Shown: positions 1 through 7,245 of the stretch, one piece after another
Layout of the letters: every line of letters starts with the position of its first letter
Position numbering within the stretch: the stretch's first letter is position 1
Virus record (IMG/VR): IMGVR_UViG_3300014914_000031
Location: 1 to 28,122 of that record
From: a virus
Direction: 5' to 3' (one strand)
Length of the DNA: 28,122 bases
Notes under the pieces: generated by a model
Databases searched by the model: none
The model's input: only the letters and a program-made list of their open reading frames with translations
Told to the model about the DNA's origin: nothing
Position numbers and translations under genes: made by a program

Positions 1-374
1 CATGTACCTAGCCCCAGAGCTGCGCCGCCAAGAAGCTTGCCCATCTGCTCCCCTTTATTCGGAGCGTCACTCTTCATTATTTTGTAGCCTTCATACGCAG
101 GTAGCCCGTAGAAAAGGCCGCCACCTACAGCACCCATCACGCCTTTACCGGGGTGGAACCCTTGCCGAATTAAGCTGCCTTTAGCTAAGCCTTGACCTGA
201 CATAATCTGCTTGGATGCTTGGATAGGGTTACCTACGGCCATCTCTTTTACGGTCTTACCGAAACCTTTAAGCTTTGGGAGTACTTTGGTCGCAAGAAAA
301 CCAGCGCCGCTGGCTTCTTTAGTAATTCCTAAGCGGTACATTGTCTGAATGTAGCCTTGTTCGTACGGTAACAT
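1..374 (-). CDS. Glycine-rich phage protein, C-terminus beyond window
   Basis: An open minus-strand frame starts with ATG at 374 and runs off the left edge, giving about 124 residues. It begins MLPYEQGYIQTMYRLGITKE. The start overlaps the stop of the upstream beta' C-terminal gene (ATGA), which supports translational coupling and this start. The visible part is basic up to about residue 70, then has a glycine-rich hydrophobic stretch (around residues 80-100, including GAVGGGLFYGLPAYEGY) and another Gly/Ala/Leu run at the window edge (GKLLGGAALGLG). Such segments suit a membrane-active or virion-internal protein, but this is inference. I do not recognise a family. It is the last visible member of the RNA polymerase-containing minus-strand operon. 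Confidence 0.7.
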   Translation of the reverse strand, partial: MLPYEQGYIQTMYRLGITKEASGAGFLATKVLPKLKGFGKTVKEMAVGNPIQASKQIMSGQGLAKGSLIRQGFHPGKGVMGAVGGGLFYGLPAYEGYKIMKSDAPNKGEQMGKLLGGAALGLGT

Positions 375-2173
375 CAATAGCGCCCCTTTTTACCTTGGCC
401 AAATTCTAGGCCAAAAGCGTACGCAGGAACAGGGCTTGTTCCGTGGATGTTAGAAATGTCTCCGAAATGAGCGCCCTGCTGAATCGTAGCTTTCAAATTT
501 CTGTGTGCTAATCTTGCCATCCAATCGGGATTAAGAAGGGGCGCCCGAGTTGCAGGTTTCATTATAAACTCTACAGAAGGGGCCCTCGGAGCTATAAGAA
601 CATTCTTCACCCCTTCCTTACGTAAGTCCTTCACTACGTTGGAAGTTACTCGTGTGCCTGCAGTGTGTTGGAGATATTCTTTCCCTAAGGTTTCTCCCTT
701 GGCATCATTGAGAGAAAGTGTCTTGGTGTTGTTGCGCAGGATCGTCCTGAAGTGGTTGTAGTTTACGACATCCCCCGGAATAAAGTTTTTACTGGGGTCT
801 TCCAGGATCTTTACGTGGTTAAGTTCCCCTTTGGCCAAGAGTTCAAAGTGGCGTTGGTCTAGGTTACGTCCCTGATTTTTGTACAGGTCTTTCAGCGTAT
901 CTACCATGTAGCGCCGACCAGCACCCAACCCTTTGTACTTCACTACCTCATCAGGTTTAGGGATACCTTCACCCAACGCATCTCCTCGGGTCACCGTGTC
1001 CCCGGCCTTCACTTTGACACCAAGATTGGGGCTTATGTAGTGCTGGGTTGTACCGACATTCACAAAATGTCCTCCCTGAGGAGCCTTCTCTACTCTGCTT
1101 ATCTTGCCATCCTCTGAGGCCAAGGTGGCTTTATTTTGGAATTGTTTGGGAGACTCGATAATCTGCCTAAAGCCTTCCATTCCCTGAACCTGCATTCTAT
1201 CTGAGGCAACGGTACGGACACCATGCTTAGCATTCAGTGCGAATTGTGTGAGGGGCTCAGACATGGCTTGTGCCGCTCTGATTCCTACGTTGGTCCCGAT
1301 GTCATGTGACCCACCATTCTCATTGAGGCCCTGACATTTCTGACATACACCATCACCGGCCTCACAGGTCATAGGAGAACGCACAAGTACTTTCTTCTTA
1401 TCTTTCGCTAACCGCGCCTGTCCCTGCGGAGTGATGAGTGTTCCTGCCTGAAGGCCGCTCTCGGTCCTGGCCAGGTACCTATCTACTACGTCAGGACTCT
1501 TGGCTTCCATGAGGATACCGTTGGTTGTTCCGCAATCACTCTCGGTAACAACGATGTCGTTCATGTTGTTTACCAGAATCTTGGACAACTCTCCCGGTTC
1601 TGAAACTGAGGTACTGGACTTAATTGCGTCCATGATAGCTTCGTTTCCAGCTGCATAGTAGTCTGCAGGAGAAAGTCCTTCGCTATATGCGCGCTCAATA
1701 ATCCAGGGAGTGACTTTTCCGTTAGCATCTCTGGCATATACTGGGCTGCCTACAATCTTCATGTATTGAGTGGGAGAACCTCGAGCACCACTCTGTACCT
1801 GCTTAGTCATACTGCCACCATGTCGCATAGAGGAATCTAGTACACGATTAAACGCCTGCTCTGCAGCATTTCGGCGCTGAGTGTCCGTTGTGGCACGTCT
1901 GAACTGATCAACATAGGGCCGCATTACAGCGTCACGCTTCCCGTACTCGGGAGCAATATCGTCCAGACCAATGGATAACCCTTCCTGGGTAGCTACCTCG
2001 TCCCCCACACGCTTAAGAGAGGTGATCGTGCTTGTGTACAGCGTAGGATTGTTTTTTGCCAGGGTGTTCATCATCTGGTTCAGCCGCTTCTTACCTAATG
2101 CACCAGTTATTTTGTGTCCTGAAGGCAATTGTTCATTGAGAAGAAAGCGCCCAAATGGTTGCGACTCAGCCAT
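374..2173 (-). CDS. RNA polymerase beta' subunit, C-terminal half (separate gene)
   Basis: This 599-aa protein is the missing downstream part of the beta' subunit whose N-terminal half is fused to beta at 7880-14770. Recognisable landmarks in order: LSIGLDDI (residues about 66-72, bacterial 'VSIGIDDM'), the bridge-helix region around 160-188 (GLSPADYYAAGNEAIMDAI), the four Zn2 ligands C214, C270, C277 and C280 (ESDCGTT; MTCEAGDGVCQKCQG), and the trigger-loop region 293-322 (NVGIRAAQAMSEPLTQFALN). Further downstream are the KVKAGDTVTRGDALGEG barrel-like segment and the clamp-proximal C-terminus (YKGLGAGRRYMVDTLKDLY). It should assemble with the beta-beta'N protein to form the catalytic core. 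The start ATG overlaps the upstream stop (TAATG). The split from beta'N by nearly 6 kb and seven genes is unusual. The identification is firm from motifs. Confidence 0.93.
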   Translation of the reverse strand: MAESQPFGRFLLNEQLPSGHKITGALGKKRLNQMMNTLAKNNPTLYTSTITSLKRVGDEVATQEGLSIGLDDIAPEYGKRDAVMRPYVDQFRRATTDTQRRNAAEQAFNRVLDSSMRHGGSMTKQVQSGARGSPTQYMKIVGSPVYARDANGKVTPWIIERAYSEGLSPADYYAAGNEAIMDAIKSSTSVSEPGELSKILVNNMNDIVVTESDCGTTNGILMEAKSPDVVDRYLARTESGLQAGTLITPQGQARLAKDKKKVLVRSPMTCEAGDGVCQKCQGLNENGGSHDIGTNVGIRAAQAMSEPLTQFALNAKHGVRTVASDRMQVQGMEGFRQIIESPKQFQNKATLASEDGKISRVEKAPQGGHFVNVGTTQHYISPNLGVKVKAGDTVTRGDALGEGIPKPDEVVKYKGLGAGRRYMVDTLKDLYKNQGRNLDQRHFELLAKGELNHVKILEDPSKNFIPGDVVNYNHFRTILRNNTKTLSLNDAKGETLGKEYLQHTAGTRVTSNVVKDLRKEGVKNVLIAPRAPSVEFIMKPATRAPLLNPDWMARLAHRNLKATIQQGAHFGDISNIHGTSPVPAYAFGLEFGQGKKGRY

Positions 2174-2532
2174 TAGAAGGCACCTGGAATAATGGTGCTA
2201 CTGCCTTGTGTGAACTCCAGAGGGATTGTATCCGGAGACCCCCACTGAGTACTGCGATTCAAACGCCCCTCTACGCCGGTATCATCCTGAGAGGTAGAGG
2301 CGTCTCTACTTACAGGTGTTTCCATCTGAGATAACGCGCCAGCTAATTGACCTGCAGGAACGTTCTCGTCCTGCGAGTCTAGCGGCTGAGATACTTCAGT
2401 GTTTGTGGCAGGACCCTGCACATGGGTCTTACTTGCGCCCAGTTTCCGCAACATGTCCTGACGCCCTCTTTTGTAGGCGCTGCTGTGTCCCAATTTATGC
2501 ATGAGCCTGGAAAGCCTCTTTGTTCTAAACAT
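2173..2532 (-). CDS. Small basic/hydrophilic phage protein, unknown
   Basis: This encodes 119 residues. I chose ATG 2532 (MFRTKRLSRLMHKLGHSSAY) because GGAG lies 9 nt upstream, whereas the longer frame to 2598 has no evident ribosome-binding site. The first 40 residues are strongly basic (RTKR, YKRGRQDMLRKLG). The rest is Ser/Thr/Gln/Asp-rich with low complexity and looks disordered. The stop overlaps the start of the beta' C-terminal gene by one base (TAATG), so the two are probably translationally coupled. A small nucleic-acid-binding or polymerase-associated role is possible from position and charge, but nothing in the sequence proves it. No family recognised. Confidence 0.65.
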   Translation of the reverse strand: MFRTKRLSRLMHKLGHSSAYKRGRQDMLRKLGASKTHVQGPATNTEVSQPLDSQDENVPAGQLAGALSQMETPVSRDASTSQDDTGVEGRLNRSTQWGSPDTIPLEFTQGSSTIIPGAF

Positions 2533-2570
2533 CGTATGTTTCTCCGAAGCATCATTAACTGTTCTTTTGA

Positions 2571-2578
2571 ATTTTATA
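2571..2578 (-). promoter_or_regulatory. Possible -10-like element before the 119-aa / beta'C gene pair
   Basis: The 99-bp gap between 2533 and 2631 is the largest break in this part of the operon. On the minus strand it carries TATAAAAT, 38 nt upstream of the ATG at 2532. A -35 match at the right spacing is poor (TTTTGC). It could give the beta' C-terminal gene its own transcript, but this is a weak call from sequence alone. Confidence 0.2.
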
Positions 2579-2631
2579 CTATTTGGCGTGGAAGGCAAAA
2601 CCCTAAGTTCTTTACGGCGTAAGTGGGATAG

Positions 2632-3846
2632 CTAGATTTTTACTTTAAGATTACCTGTAAACAGTTCCGGAACTATACGCGTAACCACTTCTGAAGCAGA
2701 ACGGACAGGTTTGTAGAGTTGTTTTTTGATACTCTCAGGGAGTGTCTCCTGTACCAGATACTGATACCCTGGGTGAGATTCTTCGTACTTCTGGACCTTT
2801 TCTTGCGGCGCAAGAACATACCCTTTTCCTATGCTCAACTTCCGTGCTTTTCCTGAGCTTGCAGGCTCCACTACCGCCTCATCCGTAATCAGGTTGAGAT
2901 AGGGTGACCGCTTAGCTGTTCTATTCATAGCAAGAATTGCAGTATCTCCGTAGCTATCATCGGAAAGCAGCCCTCTACGCGTGACAAATACTTCATCGCG
3001 CAGTCTTTCCTGCAGCTCTTGTTCATTTAAGTCTGAGGGGGAAGTACGCTTCCCTACTCCACCGACCTCAAGATTACGCAATAACCCTCTGCGAGATAGT
3101 TCACGTGCAGGCAAGACTCCTCCCGACTGAATCACGGAATCTCCTGCAGATGTTCTATGTCCTACGACATCCTTACGCAGTAAGAATCGAAGGAAGCGGT
3201 CCCGCGCCTCCCTATCTTCCAGGTCCACTACTGTAGATGTTTTTTCGTGCTCTGAAGTGCGGGACAAAGTGGGAGTGTCGAGTATCTCCCGTAAGTTACG
3301 TTTAAATCTTCGGTAGCGTATTTTGCTAAAAAAAGGAGTATCACGCAAAAGCTGTTTTTGCTCCAACAATTGTTGCTTCAATTCAGGAGGCAATGCGGCA
3401 ATCTGGCGCTTACTTGCGGGAAGGGCTTTCCGGTACTTTCGCGCTAAATCTCCTGTAGCAATGGCCAGGTCTACAGGATGCCCGCTTATCCCGGGCTCGT
3501 GCCTGGTATATACGGCGTAAGGTGCGCCAGGTACGTTATATGGGCTCGACGTAAAATCTCCGGAAGCATCCAACTTACTGCGCGCAGCAGTGAACCTGTC
3601 TCGATCAGCAATGTTGGAGAAGAAGTCTATATCTACAGAGTCAGGCAGGTTTGTCTCAGTGTACATAGACCCTGTGAGTGCAGGGTTGAGGTCAAACCGT
3701 TTTTTTATCTGCCTCTTCTCTGCCGCAATGCCCTTGTTCACATCAGACACGGCATACTGGGAAGAACCTACTTCAGGGGTAAATAGCCGTTCTATCCTGT
3801 TAAAGATAGATGGGGTTACGAGTTTACGGAGTTCTTCTGTATCCAT
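2632..3846 (-). CDS. Putative nucleotidyltransferase-like protein
   Basis: This encodes 404 residues. The frame is open to 3987, but I start at ATG 3846 (MDTEELRKLVTPSIFNRIER) because it begins 10 nt after the previous gene's stop, while the longer form would overlap that gene by about 130 bp. No strong Shine-Dalgarno is visible, so coupling is likely. Around residues 65-75 there is SVDIDFFSNI and later HPVDLAIATG, together resembling the D-x-D and third Asp of the pol-beta/MNT nucleotidyltransferase fold (as in AbiEii-type proteins). A basic helical segment follows (SKIRYRRFKRNLREIL). The C-terminal half (GGVLPARELSRRGLL, then EVFVTRRGLLSDDSYGD) looks like a separate domain that I cannot assign. 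Function is tentative; the coding call is good. Confidence 0.7.
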   Translation of the reverse strand: MDTEELRKLVTPSIFNRIERLFTPEVGSSQYAVSDVNKGIAAEKRQIKKRFDLNPALTGSMYTETNLPDSVDIDFFSNIADRDRFTAARSKLDASGDFTSSPYNVPGAPYAVYTRHEPGISGHPVDLAIATGDLARKYRKALPASKRQIAALPPELKQQLLEQKQLLRDTPFFSKIRYRRFKRNLREILDTPTLSRTSEHEKTSTVVDLEDREARDRFLRFLLRKDVVGHRTSAGDSVIQSGGVLPARELSRRGLLRNLEVGGVGKRTSPSDLNEQELQERLRDEVFVTRRGLLSDDSYGDTAILAMNRTAKRSPYLNLITDEAVVEPASSGKARKLSIGKGYVLAPQEKVQKYEESHPGYQYLVQETLPESIKKQLYKPVRSASEVVTRIVPELFTGNLKVKI

Positions 3847-3856
3847 GATAGCTTGC

Positions 3857-4603
3857 TTAATACCGCGGCTGACTTCTTTGCAGGGCCTCTGCCGCGTGAC
3901 CGTAGCCGCGCTTGCGCAAGTCAGCTTGCTGTCCTGCAATCCGACGTCCTTCTGCAAGACCGCCAGCTGCTCCGACACCGCTTCCAAGAAGAGAACCTAT
4001 CACTATATCCCCGATAGAACTATTGCTACCGAGTGATCCTATAGCGGCACCCGACAATGCACCCTGGACCCCCCCGCGCAAGGCCTCCTGCCGCCCTCGC
4101 CTAGATGCCTCCGCTTCGTACTCCTCAGGAGAGACTTTTTCGACTAAATCCGACTGCGCTTCCCGCGTGTATTGTTCTAGCAGTTCCTGTAAGGTACCCT
4201 CATCTATGTCGTAAGGTATCCTCCCTCTTCGCGCTATATCTCCTGTTACCTGCCCATAATGTTTTGCCTGACTAGCAGCACCTCGTCGAAGCAGTTGGCC
4301 AAGACCTGCTCCCGCACCCGCACCTATTCCAGCACCGATGGCCGCCCCTCCAGCTCCACCTGCACCCGCACCTACAAGACCTCCGATCCCTGCGCCGACA
4401 CCTCCCCCAATGAAAGGAGCCTTGCGCCCTCCTCGGTATGTAGTGTCATATTCTCCCTGAGCTCTATCGGCAACATCTTGCTCTGATATACCTTCACGCA
4501 GCCGCCTGCCGGCTACTCCTCGCGCAATCTCTTCATCTGTAATGGAGCCTTCAGCACACTTAAGAAGGGCTTCATCTGCTATCTGGTTTGCTGTTTTACG
4601 CAT
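3857..4603 (-). CDS. Tagged glycine-zipper protein (probable membrane-active virion protein)
   Basis: This encodes 248 residues, starting at ATG 4603 behind AGGAAGG. It begins with the shared tag MRKTANQIADEALLKC, found in three other proteins of this region. After a charged segment come two glycine-zipper blocks: residues about 65-105 (repeated GxGxGxGG patterns such as GGVGAGIGGLVGAGAGG) and about 178-215 (GVQGALSGAAIGSLG, IGSLLGSGVGAAGG). Between them is a charged helical stretch. Such Gly/Ala zippers occur in membrane-inserting and ejection proteins, so a role in membrane penetration or as an internal virion protein is plausible, but this is inference. The gene sits in the polymerase operon. 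A 39-bp DNA segment covering its start region is repeated exactly at 5000-5038. Confidence 0.8.
   Translation of the reverse strand: MRKTANQIADEALLKCAEGSITDEEIARGVAGRRLREGISEQDVADRAQGEYDTTYRGGRKAPFIGGGVGAGIGGLVGAGAGGAGGAAIGAGIGAGAGAGLGQLLRRGAASQAKHYGQVTGDIARRGRIPYDIDEGTLQELLEQYTREAQSDLVEKVSPEEYEAEASRRGRQEALRGGVQGALSGAAIGSLGSNSSIGDIVIGSLLGSGVGAAGGLAEGRRIAGQQADLRKRGYGHAAEALQRSQPRY
4559..4603 (-). repeat. Tag peptide copy A (N-terminus of glycine-zipper protein)
   Basis: The codons specify MRKTANQIADEALLK. The DNA segment 4572-4610 is identical over 39 bp to 5000-5038, and resemblance continues into the ribosome-binding region (AGGAAGGCCAAAAGAAG against GGAAAGGACCAAAGAAG). Confidence 0.9.
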
Positions 4604-4632
4604 CTTCTTTTGGCCTTCCTAAATATTGTCTG

Positions 4633-5031
4633 TTAGCTTGCGGGTCCAACTTTTCCAAGTGGGCCAAAGAGACTAGTACTGCCACCTACCTCGTCAGGAT
4701 GTGGCGTCAGCGCTCCTCCGAAAGGATTATACGCATTTTCACCTTTGCGGTGCTGATCAGCAACGTACTGTGAGTGCCGTGCCGATGCAGTAGGGTGGTC
4801 GCCGTCCTCGGTACCAAACCTAAGAGTTGCTAGCAAATTTGCCCAATTTCTACTTCCATCGGGATTAGCATGCCCAATCGCGTCCTCCTCTTGGAGCCTT
4901 CGCGCTTGCGCCAAATATCGCTGGGTATCTATGTCTGCCATGTCAGCGTCAAAGGCGTGGCCTTTATCTGTCACAGAAAATCCTAGCTTAGTTAGAGCCT
5001 CATCTGCTATCTGGTTTGCTGTTTTACGCAT
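4633..5031 (-). CDS. Possible internal-start product: tagged 132-aa protein
   Basis: The in-frame ATG at 5031 is preceded by AAAGGA at about 9 nt. Its upstream sequence is homologous to the ribosome-binding region of the independent tagged gene starting at 4603. Translation would give 132 residues starting MRKTANQIADEALTKLGFSV and ending GPLGKVGPAS, mostly hydrophilic (DTQRYLAQARRLQEED; ARHSQYVADQHRKGENAY). Whether this is made in addition to the 318-aa form cannot be decided here. No family recognised. Confidence 0.4.
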   Translation of the reverse strand: MRKTANQIADEALTKLGFSVTDKGHAFDADMADIDTQRYLAQARRLQEEDAIGHANPDGSRNWANLLATLRFGTEDGDHPTASARHSQYVADQHRKGENAYNPFGGALTPHPDEVGGSTSLFGPLGKVGPAS

Positions 5032-5589
5032 CTTCTTTGGTCCTTTCCATACGGTACCTATTAGCTTGTAGATAAGCTTAGTCTGTTTGGGTGTAAACAG
5101 CCAACGCTTGTTTACTGTCTTATCTGCCCAGGACTTCGGAGTGTTTCCGCGCTCTTCCGACATGGCGCACCAATCGGCAACCATTTCTCCGATATCGAGG
5201 TCTGACATCTTAGTGGCGTCAATGGCCTTATCTGGAATACCGTCCCTGTCTCCCTTAGCTAGAAGACCCGTCTTTTTAGATTGATGAAACTCCGGGTGGT
5301 GAGCGTTGTTCAAGATGTGGTGTTCCGCGGCTCTATCGATTCGTGCCTGCATACCCTCGGGCAGCTTAGGGTCGACTCCATCATCTTTACACTTGTACTG
5401 CCACGTAAGCCAGATGTACGGTTCGAGCTCATCTTTACCGTACTTACTAGCATCATGTGCTTTCCCCCGCGCTATAATTCCTTCCATCTCCGGGAACTTT
5501 TTAGCGATAATACCACAGTACTTCTGCACCAAGGAGATGTGGCGTTTGGTGCGTGTTTCGAAGTACTTTTTTATCTCAGGAGTGGCCAC
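4633..5589 (-). CDS. DUF5662-like protein fused in frame to a tagged C-terminal region
   Basis: This encodes 318 residues. It starts at GTG 5589 directly after the helicase stop (TAAGTG), with only a weak GGGA upstream. Residues 1-185 resemble the phage DUF5662 family, an HD-like fold: GKAHDASKYGKDELEPY, then AEHHILNNAHHPEF and MVADWCAMSEERG supply conserved His/Asp positions. Catalytic activity is unproven. At residue 187 an in-frame Met opens the shared tag (MRKTANQIADEALTKLG), followed by about 115 residues of hydrophilic sequence without a recognised domain. The junction falls exactly at a tag start codon preceded by AAAGGA, so the frame may be a fusion of two ancestral genes or may express a second, shorter product. 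Confidence 0.75.
   Translation of the reverse strand: MATPEIKKYFETRTKRHISLVQKYCGIIAKKFPEMEGIIARGKAHDASKYGKDELEPYIWLTWQYKCKDDGVDPKLPEGMQARIDRAAEHHILNNAHHPEFHQSKKTGLLAKGDRDGIPDKAIDATKMSDLDIGEMVADWCAMSEERGNTPKSWADKTVNKRWLFTPKQTKLIYKLIGTVWKGPKKMRKTANQIADEALTKLGFSVTDKGHAFDADMADIDTQRYLAQARRLQEEDAIGHANPDGSRNWANLLATLRFGTEDGDHPTASARHSQYVADQHRKGENAYNPFGGALTPHPDEVGGSTSLFGPLGKVGPAS
4987..5031 (-). repeat. Tag peptide copy B (internal in the DUF5662-like frame)
   Basis: The codons specify MRKTANQIADEALTK. It shares an exact 39-bp segment (5000-5038) with copy A at 4572-4610, then diverges at synonymous sites (GAG GCT CTA against GAA GCC CTT). This suggests recent duplication or gene conversion between neighbours. 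Confidence 0.9.
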
Positions 5590-5838
5590 TTATTTTTTCC
5601 CAATCTCAGGATACTTAGCGCGGACTTTTGCACGTACTTGAGCCTTCTCTTCACTTGTCCCGAACTGGGAAACTCTAGCTAAGGCGTTGCGTGCATGTGC
5701 TTTATCTGGAATAGGATACGCTTCTTTATCCGGTACTGCAAATTGCTTCTTTGGAAGGGCGTCACGTCTGGCTGTGGACAAGACTGCACCACACTTGAGA
5801 AGAGCTTCATCTGCAATTTGATTCGCTGTTTTTTCCAC
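5590..5838 (-). CDS. Possible internal-start product: tagged DUF6582-like small protein
   Basis: An in-frame GTG at 5838 has AAGGA 7 nt upstream, a better ribosome-binding arrangement than several accepted starts here. The product would be 82 residues: the tag (M/V-EKTANQIADEALLKCG) followed by a complete DUF6582-like domain. Phage genes of this family usually stand alone near head genes, which favours an independent small protein recently joined to the helicase frame. Alternatively it is simply a helicase C-terminal domain. Confidence 0.45.
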   Translation of the reverse strand: MEKTANQIADEALLKCGAVLSTARRDALPKKQFAVPDKEAYPIPDKAHARNALARVSQFGTSEEKAQVRAKVRAKYPEIGKK

Positions 5839-7224
5839 TGTAGATTCCTTGTTACGTAACAAATCAAGCAACTGGCTATTCAATGCTTTTTTATTTTTTG
5901 CCATATTCGCCAACACATGCTCTACACCTTCAGGTGTTCTCCCCAAAAGGCCACCTATAACGCCGGGACGTGGATGGGCGATATACCTTCGAACATCAAC
6001 TTCGCGCTCTTTTTCAGGTAACGTGCCATGCGATCCATGTCGGATAGCCCGACCAATTACCTGCTCCAGCTTCTCCTCATTCCAATGAGGCTCTAGAACC
6101 TGGACCTGGCGGGTATTCTTCAAGTCCAAGCCTTCACCGCCTGCAGAGGATAAGAGTAGAGCGCGTATCTTACCTTCATTATAGTCACTGACAAGTTGTG
6201 CGCGGGACTTCTGGCTCATCTTTCCGGTGAATACCCCATGTGGAATCTTAGCCTCGCCTAATGCTTTAGAATAGTCCCCTAGTGTGTCCAGGTAATTAGA
6301 ATAAACTACAGCATTACCTTTGCCTCCCTGTAAGTCGGCTAACGCCTGTTGCAGCTTAGGGGTAATCTTCGTCCCATCGCCCTTCTCGAACCTCTTGGTC
6401 GAACCACCTATCTGTCGTGTCTGTGACTGGAACACATTAAGGCGTGGGAGGTCTTGCTTGGAAGGGGGCAAGCCTGCCTTAAGTCGCATCCTCGATGTGA
6501 AAGGCAATTTCCCCCAGGCAAGATCGTGTAACTGCGTCTGGGATTTTGACATAGGGACAGTTACGGTAGTATCCGTACGGCGAGGAAAATCCCCGCCTGA
6601 TTGTTCGTGGTAGTCCACCCACTTAGATAGTTGAGCGCGAAGCTTTTTTTTATTCTTCAAAGAAGGTTGCGTGTTTCCTCCGAGTAATGCTCGAATAAGA
6701 CTATCGTCAGGCTTTTGTACGTACTCCAAATCAAACTTTGAGCCTGTAGGGAGAACATCTTGTTGTGCAACCAAATTCACTAGTGGTGCGATATCGGAAG
6801 GACGATTATATACGGGAGTGGCTGTCAGCAGCATCCGTTTAGCTGCGGGGTATTCGCGGAGGAGTTTGTATAGTTTTGTATTAGGGTTTCGAGCTCTATG
6901 TGCCTCATCCACAGTGAGTAGTCTCACAGGAGTACGCTCATCTCTGAGAGCAGCTCCTTGGGCACTTTGCACGTCGATACTAGAAGGCCCTTTAATATGC
7001 TTCGCTATCTCTTTTTTGTAATTTGCAACTAGAGAAGCGGGCGCCAACACTCGAGAGATTCCAGGAGTATCCTCGGCCGCTGCGATAGATGACAGTGTCT
7101 TCCCGGTACCTAAACCATGCGCGACTAATAGCCCTGGCTGGTTGCGCAGGCGCTCAACTACTCGTTGTTGGTGCGGCAATAGCTCGGTAGTTAGTCCTGC
7201 ACGCTTGGTACTTCTGAGAGACAT
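5590..7224 (-). CDS. SF2 helicase/ATPase of viral NPH-I-like type with tagged DUF6582-like C-terminus
   Basis: This encodes 544 residues from ATG 7224, with GGAGG and GGGGAT upstream. Motifs: LLPHQQRVVERL (Q-like), Walker A HGLGTGKTLSS (about 36-46), LLTVDEAHRARNP (DEAH), RMLLTATPVYNRPSD (motif III), the C-lobe SSAGGEGLDL (motif V) and EQVIGRAIRHGSHGTLPEKE (motif VI). The last is very close to the QxIGRAIRxxSHxxLPxxxR pattern of NCLDV NPH-I/VETF-type transcription helicases. Given the polymerase next door, a role in transcription initiation, termination or recycling is a reasonable inference. From residue 463 the tag appears as VEKTANQIADEALLKC, followed by a short domain (KKQFAVPDKEAYPIPDKAHA, then ARVSQFGTSEEKAQVRAKVR) typical of DUF6582 phage proteins. 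That C-terminal piece may also be translated separately. Confidence 0.9.
   Translation of the reverse strand: MSLRSTKRAGLTTELLPHQQRVVERLRNQPGLLVAHGLGTGKTLSSIAAAEDTPGISRVLAPASLVANYKKEIAKHIKGPSSIDVQSAQGAALRDERTPVRLLTVDEAHRARNPNTKLYKLLREYPAAKRMLLTATPVYNRPSDIAPLVNLVAQQDVLPTGSKFDLEYVQKPDDSLIRALLGGNTQPSLKNKKKLRAQLSKWVDYHEQSGGDFPRRTDTTVTVPMSKSQTQLHDLAWGKLPFTSRMRLKAGLPPSKQDLPRLNVFQSQTRQIGGSTKRFEKGDGTKITPKLQQALADLQGGKGNAVVYSNYLDTLGDYSKALGEAKIPHGVFTGKMSQKSRAQLVSDYNEGKIRALLLSSAGGEGLDLKNTRQVQVLEPHWNEEKLEQVIGRAIRHGSHGTLPEKEREVDVRRYIAHPRPGVIGGLLGRTPEGVEHVLANMAKNKKALNSQLLDLLRNKESTVEKTANQIADEALLKCGAVLSTARRDALPKKQFAVPDKEAYPIPDKAHARNALARVSQFGTSEEKAQVRAKVRAKYPEIGKK
5794..5838 (-). repeat. Tag peptide copy D (internal in helicase frame, GTG start)
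   Basis: The codons specify V/M-EKTANQIADEALLK. Residues 3-13 match the other copies exactly, but many codons differ (GCG AAT CAA ATT against GCA AAC CAG ATA), indicating older divergence with the peptide conserved. Confidence 0.85.
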
Positions 7225-7245
7225 CCTATCCCCCTAACCTCCCAT

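Noticed and set aside
2533-2598. Longer start at 2598 for the small basic protein
   Set aside because: There is no ribosome-binding site at 2598, while ATG 2532 has GGAG at good spacing.
3847-3987. N-terminal extension of the nucleotidyltransferase-like frame to 3987
   Set aside because: It would overlap the glycine-zipper gene by about 130 bp and the extension has low-quality coding character. ATG 3846 fits the gene spacing.
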